Positions 1 to 6,107 of a DNA stretch of 9,852 nucleotides are shown here, piece after piece. A program made the translations under genes and the position numbers. This DNA is from Myxococcales bacterium (lineage in GTDB: Bacteria; Myxococcota; Polyangia; Polyangiales; Polyangiaceae). The DNA is taken from assembly GCA_020430865.1 (NCBI GenBank), contig JAGQIY010000039.1, forward strand, positions 1 to 9,852, given 5' to 3'. The first letter of the stretch is position 1, and each line of letters starts with the position of its first letter. Below the pieces are notes generated by a model. That model was not told the origin of the DNA. It made no database searches and saw only the letters and a list, made by a program, of their open reading frames with translations.

Positions 1-2
1 AA

Positions 3-602
3 CAGCAGCCAGGCAAGCCGGCGCCAGAGCCGCTCAAGCGCGAATATCGAGGCGTGGCCGCCAAGGCGCGCTGCGACCGCGAGGTATACACGGTCATGGG
101 CGGCGTCGTGCACAGCCTCGGCGTGGAGTGCGAGTACTGTCACGTCAAGGACGACTACCCCGCGATGACCCACAACAAGCGCGTGGCGAACTGGATGGCG
201 CAGGAGCTCATTCCAAGTATCCGCGCGAAAACTGGGCAGGACGTGTGGTGCAGTGATTGCCATCACGTGGGGGAGTCTGGAACGCCCAAGCCGCTGGGGA
301 AGCCGCGGCAGGCATCCAGCGCCATCGAGTGGATGAACACGCAGCTGGTGGCGCGCTTCGAGAGCAAGGCGGGCGAGCCGCTGTACTGCAAGAGCTGTCA
401 CGGCGGGAATGTTGGCAGCGCGGACTTCAAGCAGAAGCTCATCCTCGAGGATCTGCTAGGGGACGGCAGCTTCCCTCCGGCCGAGTCGCTCGACGCAGGA
501 TCAGCGTCGACCGGAGATCAGCTCGACGCGGGCGTGCCTGACGGCGCCGCGCTCGATGGCGCCGCGCCGGACGCGACGCCGGACATGGGCGACCGCAAGT
601 AG
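3..602 (+). CDS. Three-haem c-type cytochrome, C-terminal part (5' end outside window)
   Basis: The frame is open from the window edge, so the true start and any signal peptide lie upstream. A GTG at 54 is in frame but is probably internal, because a Pro-rich stretch (QQPGKPAPEPLKREYRG) precedes it. Three CxxCH haem c sites are visible: CEYCH at nt 129, CSDCH at 249 and CKSCH at 387. The segment around the first site, a helix with Met followed by SLGVECEYCHV, resembles the cytochrome subunit of photosynthetic reaction centres (PF02276-like), a fold also found in non-phototrophs. Family members have up to four haems; only three sites are seen here. The last 45 or so residues are an Asp/Ala/Gly-rich tail, probably disordered. 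Haem attachment implies a periplasmic or outer-surface electron carrier; the partner is unknown. The gene converges on the lipoprotein gene, 22 bp away. The cytochrome call is firm; the subfamily is inferred. Confidence 0.85.
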   Translation, partial: QQPGKPAPEPLKREYRGVAAKARCDREVYTVMGGVVHSLGVECEYCHVKDDYPAMTHNKRVANWMAQELIPSIRAKTGQDVWCSDCHHVGESGTPKPLGKPRQASSAIEWMNTQLVARFESKAGEPLYCKSCHGGNVGSADFKQKLILEDLLGDGSFPPAESLDAGSASTGDQLDAGVPDGAALDGAAPDATPDMGDRK

Positions 603-624
603 CAGCAGGCGACCGTGGTGACGC

Positions 625-1293
625 TCAGCAGCTCGGGCCAGGGCCCGAGCAGCAATCGGCGTTGGTCAGGTTCGTCTCGCAGGCCGTGCTCCACTTGCAT
701 GAACTCAGACAGAACTGCCATGAGTCGACGCCACAGCAGCGCCAGTGGTGTCCCATGTTCCAGTCGCACTCGTTGCCTACCTTGAGCTCGCATCCACCCC
801 AGCTGCAGTCGTTCTGGCACACCTGCTCGGAGCAGCTGTCACAGGCTCCCGGCTGCGTGGTGCCCGGCGCGCAGGGCCCCTCGTTCCCACAGCCGCTCCA
901 GGTATCCCAGAGACAGTCGTTCCCGCAGCTGCGCGAGCGTGTCCCGCAGTTGCCGCAGTCCTCCGTCTCCTGGACGCCGGGCTGGCACTCGCAGTTCCCG
1001 CCCGTGCCTCCCATGCCACCCGAGGGCGTTCCGCCAGTTGACATCCCCGCGGAACCGCCCCCCGTGCCGCCAGAGGACTGACTTCCGCCGCTGCTGCTGG
1101 CGCCAGTTCCGGCGGAGCCGCCCCAGGCCGTTCCAGAGCCGCCGGAGCCTCCCGTCTGGGCTCCGCCGCTGCCGCCGCCGGCGTCCGCCTGCTCACCACC
1201 GCTGCCGCCGAACGTTCCCGGATCATTCGTCGCGATGTCGCCCCCGCTTGCACATCCCGCGATGGGGACGAGGAGCAGCCACAAGCCTCGCAT
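625..1293 (-). CDS. Secreted Cys-rich lipoprotein with Gly/Ser linker
   Basis: The 222-residue product starts with a short hydrophobic signal (MRGLWLLLVPIAGC) ending in a lipobox, I11-A12-G13-C14, so it should be lipidated and sit on a membrane facing outward. Residues about 28-100 are a low-complexity Gly/Ser/Thr linker. Residues 101-222 carry 22 cysteines, enough for eleven disulfides. Within them a unit is repeated: C113-xx-C116, C123-xxx-C127, then W and C135; and again C151-xx-C154, C159-xxx-C163, then W and C168. Between the units is a CAPGTTQ stretch. Such repeats are common in surface proteins of large-genome myxobacteria as far as I recall, but no biochemical role is known to me. The start is the only ATG that places the signal correctly; no strong Shine-Dalgarno sequence precedes it. 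The gene diverges from the tetR-type gene and may share its control region. Confidence 0.82.
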   Translation of the reverse strand: MRGLWLLLVPIAGCASGGDIATNDPGTFGGSGGEQADAGGGSGGAQTGGSGGSGTAWGGSAGTGASSSGGSQSSGGTGGGSAGMSTGGTPSGGMGGTGGNCECQPGVQETEDCGNCGTRSRSCGNDCLWDTWSGCGNEGPCAPGTTQPGACDSCSEQVCQNDCSWGGCELKVGNECDWNMGHHWRCCGVDSWQFCLSSCKWSTACETNLTNADCCSGPGPSC

Positions 1294-1323
1294 CGACCAG
1301 AGCTTACTGGATTGCCAGGGTTC

Positions 1324-1343
1324 CGTCAGACGGCTGACTGACG
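1324..1343. promoter_or_regulatory. Inverted repeat, candidate TetR-type operator
   Basis: The arms CGTCAG (1324-1329) and CTGACG (1338-1343) are exact inverted copies with 8 bp between them. A shorter overlapping palindrome, GTCAG-4-CTGAC, lies inside. The site falls in the 185-bp gap between the divergent lipoprotein and TetR-type genes, 31 bp from the lipoprotein start. TetR regulators often bind palindromes of this size near their own gene, so it could control both genes. This is inferred from position and symmetry only. Confidence 0.35.
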
Positions 1344-1478
1344 TTGCGCGCCGAGCCTGCAGCTACCCCCGCGTACGGGATTTTGGCACTCAGTGATAAG
1401 CCTGCGATTTCAAGTCGTTGTGAGCGAGATCCTGGCTTCGACTTGCACCCACTACCAAGCGGTTGTCTGGTTGGGCTC

Positions 1479-2102
1479 ATGTCCATCGCCCCCCGACGTA
1501 TCCGAAACCCGAAGAAGCGACCCACCCAACGCCGCCGCGGCAACACGCGCTCCGACAACCGGCGTGACGAGTTGCTCGCCGCCGCGGCCCGCCTGTTCAG
1601 CAAGAACGGCTTCGAGGCGACGAGCATGCGCGACATCGCCAACGAGGTCGGGATGCTGGCCGGCTCGATGTACTACCACTTCCCTGCGAAGGACGATCTG
1701 ATCGTCGCTGCCCACGCGGAGGGAGTGCAGGAGCTGCTACGCGCCATGGACAAGGCCTTGGACGGGGTCGTCGGCGGGTGGGAGCGTCTCGAAGCGGCTT
1801 GCGTTGCGCACCTCGACAATCTGCTGGGGGGCAGTGACATCGCGGGCGTGGTCGCCGTCGATTTCTCCCAGCTTCCGGAGGAGCTGCGCGCTCGCCTGAT
1901 CGAGCAGCGCGACGAGTACGAGGGGCGTCTCGCGCAGCTGATCGATGGATTGGAGCTGCGGGAGGGCGTGGATCGCCGCCTGATGCGCCTCTCCTTGCTC
2001 GGTTCGCTGAACTGGACGCCCAATTGGTTCCGCGCGGATGGCCAAACGCCGGCATCCATCGCCCGGCACTTCGTGGCGCTGCTGCGTGAAGGCGTGGCCT
2101 GA
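1479..2102 (+). CDS. TetR/AcrR-family transcriptional regulator
   Basis: This is a 207-residue protein, a usual length for the family. After a basic N-terminal tail (residues 5-30, many Arg/Lys), residues 28-75 form the TetR DNA-binding domain: RRDELLAAAARLFSKNGF, then TSMRDIANEVG, then the recognition helix ending in SMYYHFPAKDDL. The rest is a helical ligand-binding domain. Its end (LNWTPNWFRADGQTPASIARHFVALL) resembles regulators of fatty-acid or steroid catabolism such as KstR2 and FadR, so an acyl-CoA-type ligand is possible but unproven. The frame extends to a TTG at 1344, but the added 45 residues do not look like family sequence, so I prefer the ATG at 1479, which lacks a strong ribosome site. 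The gene diverges from the lipoprotein gene and ends at a strong terminator. Its targets are not evident. Confidence 0.9.
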   Translation: MSIAPRRIRNPKKRPTQRRRGNTRSDNRRDELLAAAARLFSKNGFEATSMRDIANEVGMLAGSMYYHFPAKDDLIVAAHAEGVQELLRAMDKALDGVVGGWERLEAACVAHLDNLLGGSDIAGVVAVDFSQLPEELRARLIEQRDEYEGRLAQLIDGLELREGVDRRLMRLSLLGSLNWTPNWFRADGQTPASIARHFVALLREGVA

Positions 2103-2126
2103 GTCGAGACACCAGCCCCGCATCCG

Positions 2127-2161
2127 ATGAGGGACCCGTTCGGGGTCCCTCATTCGTTTTT
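2127..2161 (+). terminator. Rho-independent terminator of the TetR-type gene
   Basis: A perfect 11-bp stem (ATGAGGGACCC, 2127-2137, with GGGTCCCTCAT, 2143-2153) closes a 5-nt GTTCG loop. It is followed by TCG and five T residues (2157-2161). It starts 24 bp after the TetR-type stop codon. Confidence 0.92.
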
Positions 2162-2163
2162 GG

Positions 2164-2196
2164 TGCGCCCGACGGGGGGATTCGTCGGGAGGCGCA
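2164..2196. repeat. Inverted repeat directly after the terminator
   Basis: TGCGC-CCGACG (2164-2174) pairs with CGTCGG-GAG-GCGCA (2183-2196), giving 11 bp with a 3-nt bulge and an 8-nt G-rich loop. It begins three bases after the T-run of the tetR-type terminator. There is no T-run after it, so it is not a typical second terminator. Confidence 0.5.
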
Positions 2197-2703
2197 AGTC
2201 GTGTTCCCTCGAGACCCCATGAAAGGGAGGAGGGATGCGCCCGGGAGCCGCATCGAACGCACCGTGCGAGAGCAAGCTCCGGTGCGAGTCGGCGCGGCAT
2301 GGTGGATGTGCTTCCGAGACTCATCGTCGTCTCATCCTCTCACTCCTTCGGTGCTCCACCGTTACCTCGCGGCAATCGCTGGTGTGGCTTCTGCCGACTT
2401 CTCGCTACGCTGCATTCGCCCCCGCAGGCGTGGACGAGATGGGAAGGGTCCTCGAGACGATTCTCGTGTCCCGATTGATTGGTCACGGCTCGGCGCTTCC
2501 GGTACTCGAGCTGTCGGGCTCCAGTCCAGCACGGGCCGCTGACCACGCCGGAGCGCTCCACGAGCGCCCGAGATGACGATCGCGTGACGGTCTCGTCCGC
2601 CGGGGACGACGCGGAGTTGGCAATGGCGAACGGGGCGTGTTGCGTTTCGAAACACCCAGCGGCTTCGATCCCGGTTGAGGCACAATGCCATGAGTCGTGC
2701 GGC

Positions 2704-2736
2704 CTGGGACCGCGCTGGCCCAGCGCGGTCGTCCAG
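2704..2736. repeat. Long inverted repeat (hairpin) in gene-free region
   Basis: The 11-bp arms GACCGCGCTGG (2708-2718) and CCAGCGCGGTC (2720-2730) are perfect complements around one C. They are extended by CTGG (2704-2707) and CCAG (2733-2736) across a 2-nt bulge. No T-run follows on either strand. It may be a protein-binding palindrome or part of a structured RNA. Confidence 0.6.
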
Positions 2737-3079
2737 AGGCGGCCCGGACGCAAACGCGAGTACCTCTTCTGGTTCGGGTCGGCACCGGATTCACGCGCCG
2801 AATAGACATGCGGAATAGTTGGGCTGACGGCTTTGCTGAGGGGAAACTTGCTGGATTGTTACTGCGGAAAAGCTAGCGGCGAGCTGCCCAGCAGCGGCCG
2901 AGCGTGCCCGCGAGGGTTCTCTCTCGGGGGGAGAGGGTCGCCGGTCGGTCACTTCCCACCGCCGAGGGGCCGAGCGACAAATTCCACGTGGGTTAGCTGT
3001 CGGAACTCTCCACGGAAAAAAGCAGCGCCCCATCAGATTGCCCATCGACGTTCTGGGTTATGGGTGTTAGCAACATTGC

Positions 3080-3649
3080 GTGGCGACTAAGAAGAAGATC
3101 CAATGGCCTGACACTGCATTCTCTGGAGCCCCCGCGCTGGGTGGCAAGGACGCCGTAGAGATCGGACGTCTCGTCTACGAGAACTTCGAAGACACGTCGG
3201 TTCCCGAAATCGTCCGCAGTGAGAAGCTGAACCTGACACCCATGACGCTGAACCGTTGCCTCGCGGCTTACCGCGTGGCGATGAACCTCGGCGACGGCAA
3301 GTGGGAGCACCTCTCCTTCGCGATGCTGCGCACGCTGGATTCCCTCGCGGAAGCTCAGCAAGCAGCCATGGCGAAGAAGGCGGCCAAGGAGAACTGGTCT
3401 GCGCACCAGCTCCAGGCCGAGGTCGCGCGTCTGAACAAGAAGAAGAAGGGCAAGCGTCGCGGCCGCCCCGCGCTGCCGAGCATCGTCCGCTCCGTCAATC
3501 AGCTGAAGAGCTTCGTCGATGGTCCGCGCGGAATCTCGGCAAGCATGGAGTCGTTGAAGGAGTTGTCTCCTGAGCAGGTCGACCACGTGAAGACCGTGGT
3601 GCGCGGCTTGCGCTCGCAGCTCAAGGACGTCGAAGGCAAGCTCAAGTAG
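3080..3649 (+). CDS. Putative DNA-binding protein with AT-hook-like motif
   Basis: The protein has 189 residues and is strongly basic. The start must be GTG 3080 or later because an in-frame TAG lies at 3068; no good ribosome site precedes it. Residues about 36-68 (FEDTSVPEIVRSEKLNLTP, then MTLNRCLAAYRVAM) could form a helix-turn-helix. Residues 74-117 (KWEHLSFAMLRTLDSL, then AKENWSAHQLQAEV) recall the helical segments after the helix-turn-helix in ParB-like proteins, although this match is weak. Residues 120-133 are a Lys/Arg run leading into R127-G128-R129-P130, the core of an AT-hook, which binds the minor groove of AT-rich DNA. The C-terminal 35 residues are predicted helical. Codon use is typical of the window, so coding is well supported. 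It lies 15 bp before the patatin gene, probably in one transcript. I do not recognise a named family, and DNA binding is inferred. Confidence 0.85.
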   Translation: MATKKKIQWPDTAFSGAPALGGKDAVEIGRLVYENFEDTSVPEIVRSEKLNLTPMTLNRCLAAYRVAMNLGDGKWEHLSFAMLRTLDSLAEAQQAAMAKKAAKENWSAHQLQAEVARLNKKKKGKRRGRPALPSIVRSVNQLKSFVDGPRGISASMESLKELSPEQVDHVKTVVRGLRSQLKDVEGKLK

Positions 3650-3664
3650 GCTCGAGGCAAGCAG

Positions 3665-4555
3665 GTGAGGGAACGTGCTACGTCGCGCGGCGAGCGCGAC
3701 CTGGGCCTGACCCTCGCGGGAGGAGGCAACCGGGCGTTCTACCAGGTTGGCCTCCTCCGGCGTTTTCACGAGGAAATCGAGCCTCGGCTGGCTGCGGTGG
3801 CTTCCTGCAGCGCAGGAGCCTGCGTTGCGGTGCTGCACTTCTCCGGGCGAGCGGACGCTGCCCACGAGTTCTGGCGTCATCGGCGGCGTCACGTCACGCG
3901 GAACTTCGACTGGCGTCTCTTGTTGCGCGGGGAGCGACCGGCGCCTCATGCCCCCGTGTATCGGGACACTGTGGAGTTCGCGATGCGAGACGGGGGGCTG
4001 GACCGCCTGCGCGCCTTGCCGTTCCCGATATGGGTCGTGACGTCGAGCTTGCCGCGCCGGTTGCCGGTCCCCCTGGCGCTGTCCCTGGGGCTCGCAGCCT
4101 ACAACCTCGAGAAGCGCATCGCGCCCGCGCGGGTCCACCCACGCCTTGCGGCCCGGGTGGGTTTCCGCGCGGCGCTCTTTGACGCCCGCGACTGCGAGAC
4201 CCCGGCGGAGGTGGCGGATCTGGTTCTGGCGTCCTCGGCGACTCCGCCGTTCACGCCCCTCGGCCTGCATCGCGGGCAACGTCTGCTGGATGGAGGTCTG
4301 GTGGACAACGTGCCCGCGTTTGCCAACGAGGAGCGCTCCGGCGTGCACAGGCAACTCGTGCTGCTGACGCGCCCATATCCCGAGGCTGCACTCGGCTTGC
4401 GGGGGGAGCGGTTGTACCTCGCCCCCAAGCGAGCCGTCCCGATCGGTCGCTGGGACTACACGCGTCCAGAGCTGCTCGCCCGCACCATCGAACAGGGCGA
4501 ACTCGAGGCCGCGGAGCATGCGCCGCTCCTGCGGGCGCTGCTGGGCCGCGGCTGA
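3665..4555 (+). CDS. Patatin-like phospholipase family protein
   Basis: The 296-residue product has the patatin hallmarks in order. The Gly-rich oxyanion loop is LAGGGNRAFYQVG (residues 17-29, GGGNR at 19-23). The nucleophile elbow is S47-C48-S49-A50-G51 with Ser49 as nucleophile. An ASSATPPFTP segment (189-198) follows, then the catalytic Asp209 in the DGGLVDN motif. The elbow differs from the usual GxSxG in its first glycine. Family enzymes use a Ser-Asp dyad to cleave acyl groups from lipids; no signal peptide is seen, so it is probably cytoplasmic or membrane-peripheral. The GTG start at 3665 has GAGG at 3654-3657, 7 nt upstream, which supports it. The gene follows the AT-hook-like gene by 15 bp and ends 4 bp from the end of the convergent lysR-type gene. 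The substrate is unknown. Confidence 0.88.
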   Translation: MRERATSRGERDLGLTLAGGGNRAFYQVGLLRRFHEEIEPRLAAVASCSAGACVAVLHFSGRADAAHEFWRHRRRHVTRNFDWRLLLRGERPAPHAPVYRDTVEFAMRDGGLDRLRALPFPIWVVTSSLPRRLPVPLALSLGLAAYNLEKRIAPARVHPRLAARVGFRAALFDARDCETPAEVADLVLASSATPPFTPLGLHRGQRLLDGGLVDNVPAFANEERSGVHRQLVLLTRPYPEAALGLRGERLYLAPKRAVPIGRWDYTRPELLARTIEQGELEAAEHAPLLRALLGRG

Positions 4556-4559
4556 AGCG

Positions 4560-5516
4560 TCATCTCTGCGCGGCGTGGCGGGGCTTCACGCTGCGCCTGC
4601 CCGTGCGCTTCATGGCCCAGGGCTGCGCCTCGAGCTCTTTCAGCACGTGGTCGCGAAACGCGCGCACCTTCGCGCTGAGATGTCGCGAGCTGGGATAGAC
4701 GAGATACAGCGCGCCGTCGGTGTTCTTGTAGTCCGGGAGCACCTCCGCGAGGCGTCCGGCGTGCACGTCGCACTTCACGATGAAGCGTGGGAGCTGCGTG
4801 ATGCCCGCGCCCGTGATGAGCATTCCGTGCAGAAAAGAGAAGTCGTTCGCGCTGACGTGGCCCGTGACGTCCACGGATTCGCGACCGTTCGGCCCGTCGA
4901 GGTTCCAGCGCCGGCGTCCGGGGCGCCCGCGAAACAGCAGGCAGTCGTGCTGGGCCAGGTCCGCCAGCGCCTTGGGCGCTCCGCGGGCGGCGAGATAGCT
5001 CGGGCTCGCGAACAGACCGAACTCCGTCTCTGCGAGCTTGGTGGCCACGAGCGACGAATCGGCGAGCTTGCCCGCCCGCAGTGCGAGGTCGAAGCCCTCC
5101 TCCTCCAGATTGATCGTGCGTTGCGTGATCTCCACATCCACGTCGACCTCGGGATACAGCTTGCGAAAGCTGGCCACGATGTCGCCCAAGTAGCTGAAGC
5201 CGAAGTCGACGGGCGCTGTGATCCGGATGACTCCGCGGGGGATCTCCTGGTCATCGCTGACGGAGCGCGCTGCCTCTTCCAGATCTTCCACGGCTTTCGA
5301 GACGCGGTCGTAGAACTCACTGCCGACCTCGGTTAGCCGCAGCTGACGGGTCGTGCGATGTAGCAAGCGCGCGCCGAGCTCTTGCTCGAGGCGGGTCACC
5401 CGCCGGCTGATGGTGCTCTTCGGGAGGCCGAGGCGCTCTCCCGCGGCGGTGAAGCTCCCCGCCTTGATCACCTGGATGAAGACCTCGATCCCGCTCAGAT
5501 CCAATGTTGCGCTCAT
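4560..5516 (-). CDS. LysR-family transcriptional regulator
   Basis: This is a 318-residue protein of normal LysR length. The N-terminal winged helix-turn-helix spans residues 6-65 (GIEVFIQVIKAGSFTAAGERLG, then PKSTISRRVTRLEQELGARLL, then TRQLRLTEVG). A linker helix and a periplasmic-binding-protein-like effector domain follow (about 93-300), with segments such as GVIRITAPVDFG, EEGFDLALRAG and LYLVYPSSRHLSAKVRAF. These are typical of the AaeR/YhaJ-like branch, which often senses aromatic or quinone-type compounds. An upstream start in the same frame adds 36 residues with no family resemblance; ATG 5516 starts just before the conserved domain. It is divergent from doxX with an 83-bp gap, the classic arrangement in which LysR controls the neighbour and itself. 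The effector is not known. Confidence 0.92.
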   Translation of the reverse strand: MSATLDLSGIEVFIQVIKAGSFTAAGERLGLPKSTISRRVTRLEQELGARLLHRTTRQLRLTEVGSEFYDRVSKAVEDLEEAARSVSDDQEIPRGVIRITAPVDFGFSYLGDIVASFRKLYPEVDVDVEITQRTINLEEEGFDLALRAGKLADSSLVATKLAETEFGLFASPSYLAARGAPKALADLAQHDCLLFRGRPGRRRWNLDGPNGRESVDVTGHVSANDFSFLHGMLITGAGITQLPRFIVKCDVHAGRLAEVLPDYKNTDGALYLVYPSSRHLSAKVRAFRDHVLKELEAQPWAMKRTGRRSVKPRHAAQR

Positions 5517-5572
5517 GCAACAGTCGTTTTCGCATGAGGGCACTGGTGACGCCAGCGGAACGAACAATGTTC
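5512..5572. promoter_or_regulatory. lysR/doxX divergent control region with palindromes
   Basis: Three symmetric elements lie here: CTCATGC (5512-5518) with GCATGAG (5532-5538), 13 bp apart and about two helical turns centre to centre; CTGG-5-CCAG (5543-5555); and GAAC-AAT-GTTC (5562-5572). LysR proteins bind pairs of imperfect palindromes between divergent genes, so one or more of these are plausible operators. The first overlaps the lysR start codon, which would suit autorepression. No clear promoter hexamers were assigned. Confidence 0.4.
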
Positions 5573-5585
5573 CTCGCAACTGACC

Positions 5586-5591
5586 AAGGAG
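5586..5591 (+). promoter_or_regulatory. Ribosome binding site fixing the doxX start
   Basis: AAGGAG lies 8 nt before ATG 5600, the strongest Shine-Dalgarno sequence in the window. It decides the start against a longer frame that would begin at 5504, inside the lysR gene. Confidence 0.85.
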
Positions 5592-5599
5592 CACATCGA

Positions 5600-6043
5600 A
5601 TGTCCAAGATCCAACGCATCGCACCCCACGCCGCGCGGCTAGTCCTCGGCCTGCTCTTCACCGTCTTCGGGCTGAACGGCTTCCTGCATTTCATCCCCAA
5701 TCCACCAGTCCCTGAAGCCGCAGGCAGCTTCCTCGGCGCGCTGGCAGCGACCGGATACATGTTTCCGTTGATCAAGGGCACCGAGGTCGTTGCCGGTCTG
5801 GCGCTGCTCAGCAACCGCTTCGTACCACTGGCGCTGATCGCGCTGAGTCCGATCGTGGTGAACATCTTCGCCTTCCACACGCTGCTAGCTCCGGCGCCCA
5901 TTGGCGTCGTGCTGGTCCTGCTGACGGGCTACCTCGGCTACGCGTACCGCAGTCACTTCGCAGCGCTGTTTGCGGCCAGAGCCCAGCCCGAGCCGAGCTC
6001 CTCAGCGTCAGCGCTCAGGCAGCGGCTGGCCGACGCCGAGTAG
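5600..6043 (+). CDS. DoxX-family membrane protein
   Basis: This is a 147-residue integral membrane protein with about four hydrophobic segments, near residues 13-33 (LVLGLLFTVFGLNGFLHFI), 42-70, 74-95 and 98-117. The first segment with its FGLNGFLHF pattern, followed by LGALAATGYMFPLIKGTEVVAGLALL, is typical of the DoxX family. DoxX was named after a subunit of an archaeal thiosulfate:quinone oxidoreductase; bacterial relatives are tied to thiol and quinone redox balance, and E. coli YqjF is induced through the LysR protein YhaJ by nitroaromatic breakdown products. The last 25 residues form a polar Ser/Ala/Arg tail. It is divergent from lysR and 64 bp upstream of the hydrolase-OsmC gene, so it may be co-transcribed with the latter. 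The molecular reaction is unproven. Confidence 0.88.
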   Translation: MSKIQRIAPHAARLVLGLLFTVFGLNGFLHFIPNPPVPEAAGSFLGALAATGYMFPLIKGTEVVAGLALLSNRFVPLALIALSPIVVNIFAFHTLLAPAPIGVVLVLLTGYLGYAYRSHFAALFAARAQPEPSSSASALRQRLADAE

Positions 6044-6047
6044 TTTT

Positions 6048-6082
6048 TCACACGTCACACGTCGCGGGCCATTGCGCCCGCG
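6048..6082 (+). other. Tandem heptamer and GC hairpin between doxX and hydrolase gene
   Basis: TCACACG occurs twice in direct tandem (6048-6061). A 7-bp GC stem follows (CGCGGGC 6063-6069, GCCCGCG 6076-6082, 6-nt loop). No T-run follows the stem, so it is not a standard terminator. It might stabilise or attenuate the transcript, or be incidental. Confidence 0.35.
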
Positions 6083-6107
6083 GCGTCGAAGGTCGAGAAC
6101 CACGGTC

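Larger units (their letters stand above)
2162..3079. other. Gene-poor 0.9-kb stretch with hairpins
   Basis: Open frames of about 85-195 codons exist on both strands, but they overlap one another, are rich in Arg/Ser/Pro as expected of chance frames in GC-rich DNA, and show no recognisable domain or ribosome site. I therefore call no gene. The stretch holds hairpins at 2164-2196 and 2704-2736, small ones near 2883-2895 and 2919-2937, and a CCACGTGG palindrome at 2984-2991. It must contain the promoter of the downstream gene at 3080, but I could not identify a convincing -35/-10 pair. A small RNA or degraded gene cannot be excluded. Confidence 0.55.

Noticed and set aside
1344..1478. N-terminal extension of the TetR-type protein from a TTG codon
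   Set aside because: The extra 45 residues do not resemble TetR family sequence, and ATG 1479 gives the expected length.
2201..2809. Overlapping frames of about 110-140 codons in the gene-poor stretch
   Set aside because: They compete with one another on both strands, lack ribosome sites and domains, and contain the hairpin at 2704-2736.
2993..4519. A 508-codon open frame on the - strand across the AT-hook-like and patatin genes
   Set aside because: The composition is rich in Arg/Gln/Leu with no domain, and both plus-strand genes are better supported by motifs and a ribosome site before the patatin gene.
4553..4588. Distant inverted repeat TGAAGC / GCTTCA at the patatin/lysR convergence
   Set aside because: The 24-nt spacer, the 6-bp arms and the lack of a T-run make it too weak to call a terminator.
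4518..5336. A 272-codon + strand frame opposite lysR
   Set aside because: It is a shadow of the LysR coding sequence, which shows the complete helix-turn-helix and effector domains on the minus strand.
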